Position numbers and translations under genes: made by a program. 5,317 nt of DNA from Akkermansiaceae bacterium (lineage in GTDB: Bacteria; Verrucomicrobiota; Verrucomicrobiia; Verrucomicrobiales; Akkermansiaceae), in contig JALZUI010000124.1 of NCBI GenBank assembly GCA_023301545.1, positions 1 to 5,317 of the forward strand. The letters are read 5' to 3'. Positions 1-5,317 of the stretch are shown one piece after another. Under the pieces are notes generated by a model, which was given only the letters and a program-made list of their open reading frames with translations, was not told the origin of the DNA and searched no databases. Position 1 is the stretch's first letter. Each line of letters begins with the position of its first letter.

Positions 1-432
1 GCCAGTCGCATCCACGGCATCACGACCAAAGACCTCCAAGGCGCCCCTTCCTATCTCTCCCTCTTTCCGCAAATCAAGTCCCTGCTCCACAACCGTGTTC
101 TCATCGCCCACTCCTGCGGTACCGAAAAACGCTTCCTCCGCACCTTCCCTGGACAAAATTTCGGCCCTTGGGTCGATAGTTTAACTCTCGCTAGAGCAGC
201 CCTCCCAGAGTTAGAAAAACATCGTTTAGGAGCGCTCCTTCCTTACCTAGGCGAAGGATTTAACGACCTCCCGGCGACCACAGGGCGCCAATGGCATGAC
301 GCACTATACGATGCGGCGGCTTCATTCTGCTTTGTGCAAACTCTGGTAAAAACGCTCAACATCTCTGAGCATCCCCTTTCCCTCCTACTAAACCCTAACA
401 CACAGCGCTACCATGCGTTGAAACAGAAGTAA
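1..432 (+). CDS. DEDDh-type 3'-5' exonuclease (DnaQ/RNase T fold), 5'-truncated by the window edge
   Basis: The frame is open from base 1 to a TAA at 430-432 and gives the last 143 residues; the N-terminus, with the first catalytic motif (DxE), lies outside the window. Fragment residues 4-8 (RIHGIT) match the segment that follows motif I in DnaQ-like enzymes. Residues 36-46 (AHSCGTEKRFL) align with motif II, usually AHNxxFDxxFL. WVDSLTLAR (57-65) and HRLGALLPYLG (74-84) are typical of the family. HDALYDA (99-105) is motif III, the HxxxxD signature of DEDDh enzymes, with H99 and D104 as general base and metal ligand. Motif II has Glu (E42) where Asp is usual. Family members remove nucleotides from DNA or RNA 3' ends with two metal ions; the substrate cannot be told here. 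The gene is convergent with the next one, 41 bases away. Family assignment is firm; whether this is a polymerase III epsilon-like subunit or a stand-alone exonuclease is open. Confidence 0.88.
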   Translation, partial: ASRIHGITTKDLQGAPSYLSLFPQIKSLLHNRVLIAHSCGTEKRFLRTFPGQNFGPWVDSLTLARAALPELEKHRLGALLPYLGEGFNDLPATTGRQWHDALYDAAASFCFVQTLVKTLNISEHPLSLLLNPNTQRYHALKQK

Positions 433-473
433 GCCCCTCCGATCTCGGAACCGGGCGATTGGTGGACCAGAGG

Positions 474-1142
474 TTATGACCTTTTCGCTAAAGCCTGCTC
501 AAAGATAGTCTGAATCTCTGCAGAATCACCGCCGAACCCGGCAAAGGCTTGGAGATGATCAAAAACTGCAGGCGCATTCTCTGGCGTTAACACAGGAGGT
601 TGAGTCGCTACTCGATCAAAAGCCGTGATGACCTGCTCCGCGGTCTCCGTAATCGCGGCTTGATGCGCCTCTAAATTAGAGGTCAATACAGAGGGGTCAT
701 AAGATTCGATTTGTTGGCGTTGATGCCCAGCCCTCGAACAGCTCTCGAGACAACTAGCGATCACCACCTCCGTTCTTGGGAAAAAGCTGCACATTAAATT
801 CCATGGATCCCCTGCCCCTGCTTGATCACCACCTTCGCGGAAATCGGTACGGAGGATGACAGAGGGAATATCGGCAAACTTAGCGAACATAAATTCGACC
901 ACCGTTCCCGAATCAAGTTCTGGGCCATCAAAGTGAAAGAGCGCTAAATCACATTGAACCAACCCTAATAAATCCTGATCCCTAATCGCCTGTGGGCTCA
1001 CATCACGGAACTCTAAATCCTGTGGCAGAATCGGTAGATAGCGATGCTCCGAAGTACGATAAATCGACTCCGCCAGCAGCGCATTGCCCACGAGATGTTT
1101 TTGGCTAAAGAGCTCCCCCGCAAAGTAAAATTTCTTAATCAT
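474..1142 (-). CDS. Nucleoside 2-deoxyribosyltransferase family protein with extended C-terminal region
   Basis: This is a 222-residue protein starting at an ATG (1140-1142). The first half resembles the nucleoside 2-deoxyribosyltransferase family: an opening strand and loop YFAGELFS (6-13), a middle segment DLLGLVQCDLALFHFDG (57-73), and the active-site block DSGTVVEFMFAKFADIP (77-93) followed by strand SVILRTDFR (94-102). In this fold the Glu after the D-x-GT motif, here E83, is the expected nucleophile that takes the deoxyribosyl group; D72 and D77 are nearby acidic candidates. Family enzymes swap or hydrolyse the base of (deoxy)nucleosides or nucleotides in salvage or nucleotide clean-up; the substrate cannot be predicted here. 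DPWNLM (112-117) follows a Gly-rich loop. The remaining ~100 residues look largely helical and exceed the usual ~150-residue length. No signal peptide or membrane segment, so cytoplasmic. No clear Shine-Dalgarno sequence precedes the ATG. The gene is separated from amt by a terminator, so probably transcribed alone. Confidence 0.75.
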   Translation of the reverse strand: MIKKFYFAGELFSQKHLVGNALLAESIYRTSEHRYLPILPQDLEFRDVSPQAIRDQDLLGLVQCDLALFHFDGPELDSGTVVEFMFAKFADIPSVILRTDFREGGDQAGAGDPWNLMCSFFPRTEVVIASCLESCSRAGHQRQQIESYDPSVLTSNLEAHQAAITETAEQVITAFDRVATQPPVLTPENAPAVFDHLQAFAGFGGDSAEIQTIFEQALAKRS

Positions 1143-1239
1143 TGTCTTATTTGTGTTCAGTGTTGGGAATTAATAATAGGGGCTCATTTGCCAGAAGCCT
1201 AGGATACAACAACCTACTTTACGCTCAAGGGAAAACATA

Positions 1240-1273
1240 AAAAGGGCTGCACGGAAATCCGTGCAGCCCTTTT
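1240..1273 (-). terminator. Rho-independent terminator downstream of amt
   Basis: A perfect inverted repeat pairs 1240-1254 with 1259-1273 around the loop AAAT (1255-1258). It has an 11-bp GC-rich core (1244-1254 with 1259-1269) flanked by four A:T pairs. Read on the minus strand, the stem runs into a T-rich tail (TTTTTATGTTTT), which is the layout of an intrinsic terminator for amt, whose stop codon lies 22 bases upstream. On the plus strand the stem ends in only four T residues, so termination in that direction would be weaker, and no plus-strand gene leads into it. It also insulates the deoxyribosyltransferase-like gene from amt readthrough. Confidence 0.92.
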
Positions 1274-1295
1274 ATAATTATTATGGTGAGTTGAA

Positions 1296-2600
1296 TTACT
1301 CAGCGTATGCAGGCACACCGTGCTCAGCAACATCGAGTCCTTCGTGCTCCTCTTCTTCATCCACACGGATTCCGAAGGCAGCCTTACCGATAAGAGTAAT
1401 TACAAAGGAGAAAGCGAAGGCAAAAGCACCTACTGCAACAACTCCGATAAGCTGTGAAACGAAACTTACTGAATCATTTCCGCCATTGAAGATTGGAATC
1501 GCAAGAGCGAGCGTTCCCCAGATACCACAGATACCGTGTACTGAAACTGCACCTACTGGATCATCAAGCTTAAGCTTGTCGATAAAGAGAACAGAGAAGA
1601 CTACGATCACACCACCGATGAGACCAACAAGGATCGACATTGGAACGGTGATTACATCAGGTCCAGCCGTGATGGAAACAAGACCAGCAAGGAGGCCGTT
1701 AAGAGCCATGGAGAGGTCAGGCTTCTTGAGCGCAGCCCATGAAGCGATCATGGAACCGATTCCACCACCAGCAGCACCTAGCGCTGTAGTTGTGAAGACA
1801 AGAGCTACTGAAGCAGGGTCAGCAGAAAGAACTGATCCACCGTTGAAACCGAACCAACCGAAGAAGAGAAGGAACGCTCCGATCGCCGCGAGAGGAAGGG
1901 AGTGTGGAAGGATAGGCTTAATCCCAGCCGCAGTGAACTTACCTTTACGTGCACCGAGGAGCATGATCGCAGCAAGAGCAGCGAATCCACCAAACATGTG
2001 TACTACGGTAGAACCAGCGAAGTCATAGAAAGGAACTTCCATTCTGTTAAGGAAACCACCACCCCAGTGCCATGAACCAGCGATTGGGTAAGCGATAGCT
2101 ACTAGAAGTGTAGCGTAAATCATGAATGGAACGAGCTTAACACGTTCAGCAACTGCACCAGAAACGATCGTGGCAGCAGTAGCAGCAAACATCGCTTGGA
2201 AGATAAAATCAGCCCAGTACGTGTAATCTGCGTATTCCTTAGTCTCGTTAGCAAGAGCGTCAGCAGCATCGTAACCAGCAGGACCTCCTAGAGAGAAGAT
2301 ACCGTTGAAGTCGCCAGGGTAGTGAGTATTGAACCCGATAAAGTAGTAAGTGAGAATACCCATTGAGATAATGAAGACATTCTTGAAGAGGACGTTTACA
2401 ACATTCTTCTTCTGACAGAGGCCAGACTCTAGAGTAGAGAAGCCGAGGTGCATAATGAAGACAAAGGCCGCTGAGATTAGAATCCAGAGGTTATCGATAA
2501 TGAACTTTACGTCCGCAACTGAATCCACGGTTGCCGTCTCTGCCGAGGCAACGTTGGCTAGCCCGAAGAGAGCAACGAGGGTAAGGATGGTTTTTTTCAT
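1296..2600 (-). CDS. amt: Ammonium transporter, Amt/MEP/Rh family
   Basis: This 434-residue inner-membrane channel conducts ammonium or ammonia into the cell. Residues 1-20 form a signal peptide (MKK, hydrophobic core, ASA/ET cleavage site), as in several Gram-negative AmtB proteins. About eleven hydrophobic segments follow. Family signatures are present: DFIFQAMFAATAATIVSG (131-148) with AERVKL (151-156); AGSWHWGGGFL (174-184); DFAGSTVVHMFGG (193-205), holding conserved D193 and the first pore histidine H201; GWFGFNGGS (248-256), with the aromatic residues of the pore region; and DDPVGAVSVHGICGIWGT (346-363), with the second pore histidine H355. The acidic cytoplasmic tail (about 411-434: RVDEEEEHEGLDV, then EHG and AY) is the type that P-II (GlnK) proteins bind in AmtB. 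No glnK gene adjoins it. A sigma-54 promoter precedes it and a strong terminator follows, so it is probably monocistronic. Codons lean to TTC, AAC, AAG and TAC, suggesting high expression. Confidence 0.97.
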   Translation of the reverse strand: MKKTILTLVALFGLANVASAETATVDSVADVKFIIDNLWILISAAFVFIMHLGFSTLESGLCQKKNVVNVLFKNVFIISMGILTYYFIGFNTHYPGDFNGIFSLGGPAGYDAADALANETKEYADYTYWADFIFQAMFAATAATIVSGAVAERVKLVPFMIYATLLVAIAYPIAGSWHWGGGFLNRMEVPFYDFAGSTVVHMFGGFAALAAIMLLGARKGKFTAAGIKPILPHSLPLAAIGAFLLFFGWFGFNGGSVLSADPASVALVFTTTALGAAGGGIGSMIASWAALKKPDLSMALNGLLAGLVSITAGPDVITVPMSILVGLIGGVIVVFSVLFIDKLKLDDPVGAVSVHGICGIWGTLALAIPIFNGGNDSVSFVSQLIGVVAVGAFAFAFSFVITLIGKAAFGIRVDEEEEHEGLDVAEHGVPAYAE

Positions 2601-2650
2601 AGCTGTTATTTTAGTTTTAACGATCTCTATTGAGAAATCTTACCCTTGTT

Positions 2651-2668
2651 TAGCAACCCTCGTGCCAA
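2651..2668 (-). promoter_or_regulatory. Sigma-54 (RpoN) promoter of amt
   Basis: The minus strand reads TTGGCACGAGGGTTGCTA here, which agrees throughout with the sigma-54 consensus TGGCACG-N4-TTGCW, with correct spacing between the GG of the -24 element (complement of 2665-2666) and the GC of the -12 element (complement of 2653-2654). By the usual geometry transcription would start near 2641, giving a leader of about 41 bases before the amt ATG. Sigma-54 control of amtB by an NtrC-type activator is well known in nitrogen-limited proteobacteria, so motif and target gene support each other. No clear NtrC-like inverted repeat (TGCACC-N5-GGTGCA) was seen in the 30 bases upstream or in the adjacent end of the phosphoesterase gene; the activator is therefore unidentified. 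Confidence 0.9.
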
Positions 2669-2696
2669 CTTTTAAAAAATGGGAAATAAAATAAAA

Positions 2697-3479
2697 TTAA
2701 CGCTGTATAAAAAACTCTCCGTCCTTTGATTTACCTACATTGAGAGCATTTACAGTTTTTTCCATAATCTCGACACACTGATACTGGCACCCAGACATAA
2801 AGGCCCCTGTGTTATAGAGAGTAAACTGATCTCGCTGATAAATAATCGATTGATGAAAATGACCAATAATCGCAATCTCCGCCTTCGGGAAGAGTTGCTT
2901 ACAAAAGTCCACTCCGTGTTGGGGCGCATTCTTCTTAACCCCGAGCAGAGAAAAGAACCGCTGGGGCGGCCAGAGGGTGTTTAGGTAATAATGGAGTTTA
3001 GACTTTTGAGAAATCCACCCCTTCGGCGTCATCACCCTAACCACCTCAGCCGCGAGATCGCTGCGTTCATCCACACTCAGGCTCTCATTATATCGCTCTG
3101 CCAATAGTTCCATAACTTCTGACTGTTTAGCAAAGTAGTAATTACTCCAAGGGGAAACCTCGGGGTAGATAATATGACCGTGAAAAATAACGATTCGCCC
3201 CTCATCTAATTCAACAGCATTGCGTGAGGAAATACTAGGGTCATGATTCCCGGGGAGGAAAATCGCTTCCGCTCCTTCTGCGGTACAGAGCTCCTTTAAT
3301 TGCTGTAAAAGCGTGCCCGACTCGTCGCGCATAGCCTTCGAGAGTTCTTGCCAGCTATCACCATTAAAGATCATCGTCCCCGCCCCTGCAATCAAGGGAC
3401 GCAGCTGCTCCACATCTTGAATCAAACAGGCTGGATGACCAAGATGTAAGTCTGAGAAAACGCGGATCGGGTACTGCAT
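2697..3479 (-). CDS. Calcineurin-like metallophosphoesterase, LpxH-like architecture
   Basis: This 260-residue protein starts at an ATG (3477-3479). It carries all the two-metal phosphoesterase motifs in order: SDLHLG (9-14, ligands D10 and H12), NGDSW (39-43, bridging D41), PGNHD (76-80, N78 and H79), FHGH (99-102, H100) and GHFH (206-209, H207 and H209). Roughly 105-200, between the last two motifs, is a helical insert rich in aromatic and basic residues, resembling the lid of UDP-2,3-diacylglucosamine hydrolases (LpxH, lipid A synthesis). LpxH enzymes, however, have GNRD where this has GNHD, so lipid A function is only a possibility and no symbol is given. No signal peptide; cytoplasmic, perhaps membrane-associated. 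It begins 25 bases after the rex stop and probably shares its transcript. No good Shine-Dalgarno sequence precedes the start, and no hairpin terminator follows before the amt promoter. Confidence 0.87.
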   Translation of the reverse strand: MQYPIRVFSDLHLGHPACLIQDVEQLRPLIAGAGTMIFNGDSWQELSKAMRDESGTLLQQLKELCTAEGAEAIFLPGNHDPSISSRNAVELDEGRIVIFHGHIIYPEVSPWSNYYFAKQSEVMELLAERYNESLSVDERSDLAAEVVRVMTPKGWISQKSKLHYYLNTLWPPQRFFSLLGVKKNAPQHGVDFCKQLFPKAEIAIIGHFHQSIIYQRDQFTLYNTGAFMSGCQYQCVEIMEKTVNALNVGKSKDGEFFIQR

Positions 3480-3504
3480 AGAGAAAAGGGAAGACCTGTA
3501 GCAC

Positions 3505-4134
3505 CTAGGAGTCTTGTTTCACAAAGTAGCTCAAGTTTTCCAACTCCAGTGCGAGATCAACATTATTGACCGTAATAGAATCAGGCACTTGTAAGACCGT
3601 AGGCGAGAAATTCAAAATCCCACCAATTCCAGCAAGAGCGAGAGTGTTGGCAATCTCTTGAGCATGCTCTCCCGGCACACAGAGAATAGCGAGCGTGACC
3701 TTCTTCTGCTGAACAAAGGTCGTCAGCGTATCCATTGGGTAAACTGGAACTTCATGTCCTTTGGCATGAGCGGATTGAGGAAAGAGGTCGAAGGCCCCGA
3801 TCACTTGAAAGCCTCCTTTCTGGAAGCCATCGTAACGCATCAGAGCAGAGCCTAAATTACCCGCCCCAATCAGGATTACGGGTTGAAACGAAGCCTTCCC
3901 CAGAAAGTCACGAATGGTGACGATGAGATCGGTGACGGGATAGCCTAGGCCTCGAGTTCCGATTTGGCCAAAGCCCGCCAGATCCTTACGAAGCTGAGCC
4001 GCATTCACTCCTGCCGCTTTCGCAAGAGCCGAGGAGCTCACTGTTTCAACTTGGTTTTCCTCCAGCCTCCCTAAACATCTTTGGTAGATGAGGAGGCGGT
4101 AAATACTTTTCGTTGAAATAGCCGGTTTATCCAT
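3505..4134 (-). CDS. rex: Redox-sensing transcriptional repressor Rex
   Basis: Rex binds DNA when NADH is low and releases it as NADH rises, controlling fermentative and respiratory genes. From the ATG at 4132-4134 the protein has 209 residues, the usual family length. The N-terminal winged helix has the recognition segment NAAQLRKDLAGFG (44-56) running into the wing QIGTRGLGYPV (57-67). The Rossmann domain has the dinucleotide loop GAGNLGSAL (90-98), and D116 in GAFD ends the second strand, fitting NAD(H) binding. The C-terminus has NFSPTVLQVP and NNVDLALELENLSYF, the domain-swapped helix region of Rex dimers. A GTG at 4150-4152 would add six residues; the ATG is preferred because AGGA lies 9 bases before it and MDKPAISTKSIYRLL begins like other Rex proteins. 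It follows argF by 40 bases and precedes the phosphoesterase by 25, so the three are probably one operon. No Rex operator was found. Confidence 0.96.
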   Translation of the reverse strand: MDKPAISTKSIYRLLIYQRCLGRLEENQVETVSSSALAKAAGVNAAQLRKDLAGFGQIGTRGLGYPVTDLIVTIRDFLGKASFQPVILIGAGNLGSALMRYDGFQKGGFQVIGAFDLFPQSAHAKGHEVPVYPMDTLTTFVQQKKVTLAILCVPGEHAQEIANTLALAGIGGILNFSPTVLQVPDSITVNNVDLALELENLSYFVKQDS

Positions 4135-4143
4135 AATGAGAGA

Positions 4144-4147
4144 TCCT
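4144..4147 (-). promoter_or_regulatory. Probable ribosome binding site deciding the rex start
   Basis: The minus strand reads AGGA, ending nine bases before the ATG at 4132-4134. The alternative GTG at 4150-4152 overlaps this region and has no comparable purine-rich site upstream. This supports the ATG start. It is the only reasonable Shine-Dalgarno match before any start in the window. Confidence 0.5.
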
Positions 4148-4174
4148 AGCACACCCTAAGAGGGCAAGTCTAGC

Positions 4175-5068
4175 TTATCCGCAAAGCCACGCCAGAACTG
4201 CCTTTTGAGCATGGAGGCGATTTTCGGCTTGCTGGAAGATCGTATCAGCGTGCGCCTCTAGGACTTCTTCACTAATTTCTTTCCCTCGGTAAGCGGGGAG
4301 ACAGTGGAGCACTAAATGGTCTTTATTAGCAGATTTCAAGAGACTTTCGTTTACTTGGAACCCCTTAAAGAGTTCTTCCTTAGCTTCCTGCCCTTCTTGT
4401 CCCATACTTAGCCAAACGTCAGTATTAATCACATCGGCATTGCCTGCGGCTTCTGTCGGTGAATCGGTAATAATAACATTCGGCGCATCTAGACGCGCTA
4501 GGAATTCAGCTGGCGGCTGGTACTGCTTAGGCGCTGCGATCACGAGCTCAAACCCGAGATGCTTAGCGGCCCACATCCAAGAGATACTCATATTAGAGTA
4601 GCCATCACCGATGAAGGCAATTTTCTTGCCGTCCCAAGTTCCGTGAAGCTCCTGAATCGTAAGAAGGTCTGCCAAAATTTGACAAGGATGCTCATCGTCG
4701 GTTAGAGCATTTACTACAGGGATTTTTCCCCACTCGGAAAAATCCACGAGGTCTTGCTGATCAAACGTTCTGATCACGAGACCGTGAAGCATACGACCCA
4801 TTACACGTGCGGTATCTTTAATCGGCTCTCCACGACCTAATTGGAGATCATTAGAGGAAAGAAAGAGGGCGTTACCACCGAGTTCACTAATTCCCACCTC
4901 AAAAGAAAGACGGGTACGAGTGGAAGATTTATTAAAGATCATTCCCCACGTTTGACCAGCAAGTGGCTTATCGTGAGAATCACGGATCAACTTAAAGTCT
5001 GCGCCACTGTTAACGAGGTCGGAAAGAATCTTAGGGCTGAGTTCTTCGATGCTGAGAAGGCTCTTCAT
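4175..5068 (-). CDS. argF: Ornithine carbamoyltransferase (anabolic, arginine synthesis)
   Basis: The enzyme makes citrulline from ornithine and carbamoyl phosphate, the sixth step of arginine synthesis, in the cytoplasm. From the ATG at 5066-5068 it has 297 residues, close to the usual ~300-310. Carbamoyl-phosphate motif SSTRTRLSFE lies at 48-57, HPCQ at 127-130, the ornithine-side motif DVWLSMG at 216-222, and HCLPAYRG with the reactive Cys at 254-261; the end, AENRLHAQKAVLAWL, is classic. The SMG motif favours ornithine over N-acetyl- or N-succinyl-ornithine. The loop GDGYSNMS (about 153-160) looks one residue longer than the usual GDGNN motif. A GTG at 5144-5146 would add 26 residues unlike the family N-terminus; it is rejected because MKSLLSIEELS is the normal start and a TATAAT box lies inside the extension. 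Probably first gene of an operon with rex and the phosphoesterase. Confidence 0.96.
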   Translation of the reverse strand: MKSLLSIEELSPKILSDLVNSGADFKLIRDSHDKPLAGQTWGMIFNKSSTRTRLSFEVGISELGGNALFLSSNDLQLGRGEPIKDTARVMGRMLHGLVIRTFDQQDLVDFSEWGKIPVVNALTDDEHPCQILADLLTIQELHGTWDGKKIAFIGDGYSNMSISWMWAAKHLGFELVIAAPKQYQPPAEFLARLDAPNVIITDSPTEAAGNADVINTDVWLSMGQEGQEAKEELFKGFQVNESLLKSANKDHLVLHCLPAYRGKEISEEVLEAHADTIFQQAENRLHAQKAVLAWLCG

Positions 5069-5096
5069 ATTTTGCGTAAGGTTGTAAAGGGTGATT

Positions 5097-5102
5097 ATTA
5101 TA
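5097..5102 (-). promoter_or_regulatory. Candidate -10 box of an argF promoter
   Basis: The minus strand has a perfect TATAAT here. It would start transcription near 5090, about 22 bases before the preferred argF ATG. No good TTGACA-like -35 hexamer is found at 16-18 bases (the 17-base position reads GCTAGA), although an A-rich run lies further upstream. No ArgR-type operator was recognised. The site is plausible because of its position, but AT-rich hexamers arise by chance. Confidence 0.4.
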
Positions 5103-5202
5103 CTGTCAGGGGGCAACTTTCTAGCCTTTTTTTGCTTATTCTCCACACGGAGAGTACAGTTCTCTTACTTCTCTAGGGCTTAAAAGCACCTAGGAAGGCT
5201 AA

Positions 5203-5316
5203 TCATTGCCCCATAACAACCTCGCAGTTGAGCAAGACATCGGAAAAAAGACAGTCCTCAAAGGCTCCGAATTCTTCATGCTTCGTCGTCAATCGAGCTC
5301 TCGTGCTAGCAGGGCT
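5203..5316 (-). CDS. Possible C-terminus of an unidentified gene, cut by the window edge
   Basis: A minus-strand frame is open from the window edge to a TGA at 5203-5205 and gives 37 residues, with segments such as LTTKHEEFGAFEDCLFSD and LLNCEVVMGQ. The composition looks protein-like and the strand matches the argF operon, whose start lies about 134 bases downstream. I do not recognise the family. Two plus-strand frames are also open over this short stretch, so the coding strand is not certain. If real, the gene would sit directly upstream of argF and could be another member of the cluster. Confidence 0.35.
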   Translation of the reverse strand, partial: SPASTRARLTTKHEEFGAFEDCLFSDVLLNCEVVMGQ

Positions 5317-5317
5317 A

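Noticed and set aside
433..473. Possible terminator between the convergent exonuclease and deoxyribosyltransferase-like genes
   Set aside because: Only 4-bp inverted matches (CCGA/TCGG and TGGT/ACCA) are present and there is no T-run on either strand.
1173..1178. TATTAT on the minus strand as a -10 box for the deoxyribosyltransferase-like gene
   Set aside because: No acceptable -35 hexamer lies at 16-18 bases (the 17-base position reads TAGGCT) in an AT-rich leader; position alone is not enough.
1261..2028. Long plus-strand open frame (255 codons) across the amt gene
   Set aside because: It is antisense to the well-supported amt gene, begins inside the terminator hairpin, and its translation is a low-complexity Ser/Pro/Arg-rich product with no recognisable domain.
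3500..3510. 11-base repeat AGCACCTAGGA, also at 5185-5195
   Set aside because: A few shared 11-mers are expected by chance in a window of this size, the copies overlap different contexts, and no further copies or symmetry were seen.
3517..3523. TTCACAA, a Rex-operator half-site upstream of the phosphoesterase
   Set aside because: The matching TTGTGAA half is missing at the required spacing and the bases encode the conserved end of Rex itself, so chance is the better explanation.
5138..5155. Small hairpin TCTCC-ACAC-GGAGA upstream of argF
   Set aside because: The stem is only five base pairs and no T-run follows in either useful direction, so it is not supported as a terminator or attenuator.
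4841..5176. Plus-strand open frame of 111 codons over the argF start region
   Set aside because: It overlaps the N-terminal coding region of argF on the opposite strand and shows no family features.

Overview
The window holds an ordinary-looking bacterial chromosomal segment with six recognisable protein genes and one unidentified gene end. No mobile element, CRISPR array, rRNA or tRNA was seen. The set is an Amt transporter with a cleavable signal peptide, a Rex redox repressor, an anabolic ornithine carbamoyltransferase, a calcineurin-like phosphoesterase and mostly weak Shine-Dalgarno sequences. This fits a Gram-negative, free-living, probably aquatic bacterium. My best guess is Verrucomicrobiota (Opitutae-like), but that is inference from gene content and protein style, not from a search.

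Layout: bases 1-432 (+) are the 3' end of a DEDDh (DnaQ-fold) 3'-5' exonuclease gene. It converges on a minus-strand gene of the nucleoside 2-deoxyribosyltransferase family (474-1142). A near-perfect hairpin terminator (1240-1273) separates that gene from the ammonium transporter gene amt (1296-2600, minus). The short gap upstream of amt carries a textbook sigma-54 promoter (2651-2668, minus), the clearest regulatory signal in the window. Further upstream, also on the minus strand, lie a metallophosphoesterase gene (2697-3479), rex (3505-4134) and argF (4175-5068). These three have gaps of only 25 and 40 bases and are probably co-transcribed in the order argF-rex-phosphoesterase. The right edge (5203-5316, minus) holds an unrecognised open frame that may be the C-terminus of another gene.

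How the parts fit: amt brings in ammonium under nitrogen-responsive sigma-54 control, and argF uses carbamoyl phosphate, made from assimilated nitrogen, for arginine synthesis. Rex senses the NADH/NAD+ ratio and could link the argF operon to redox state, but no convincing Rex operator was found here. I found no undescribed defence or mobile system. The points most worth a second look are the sigma-54 promoter of amt, the unusual argF-rex-phosphoesterase linkage, the long C-terminal region of the deoxyribosyltransferase-like protein, and small departures from consensus in the exonuclease and in ArgF.
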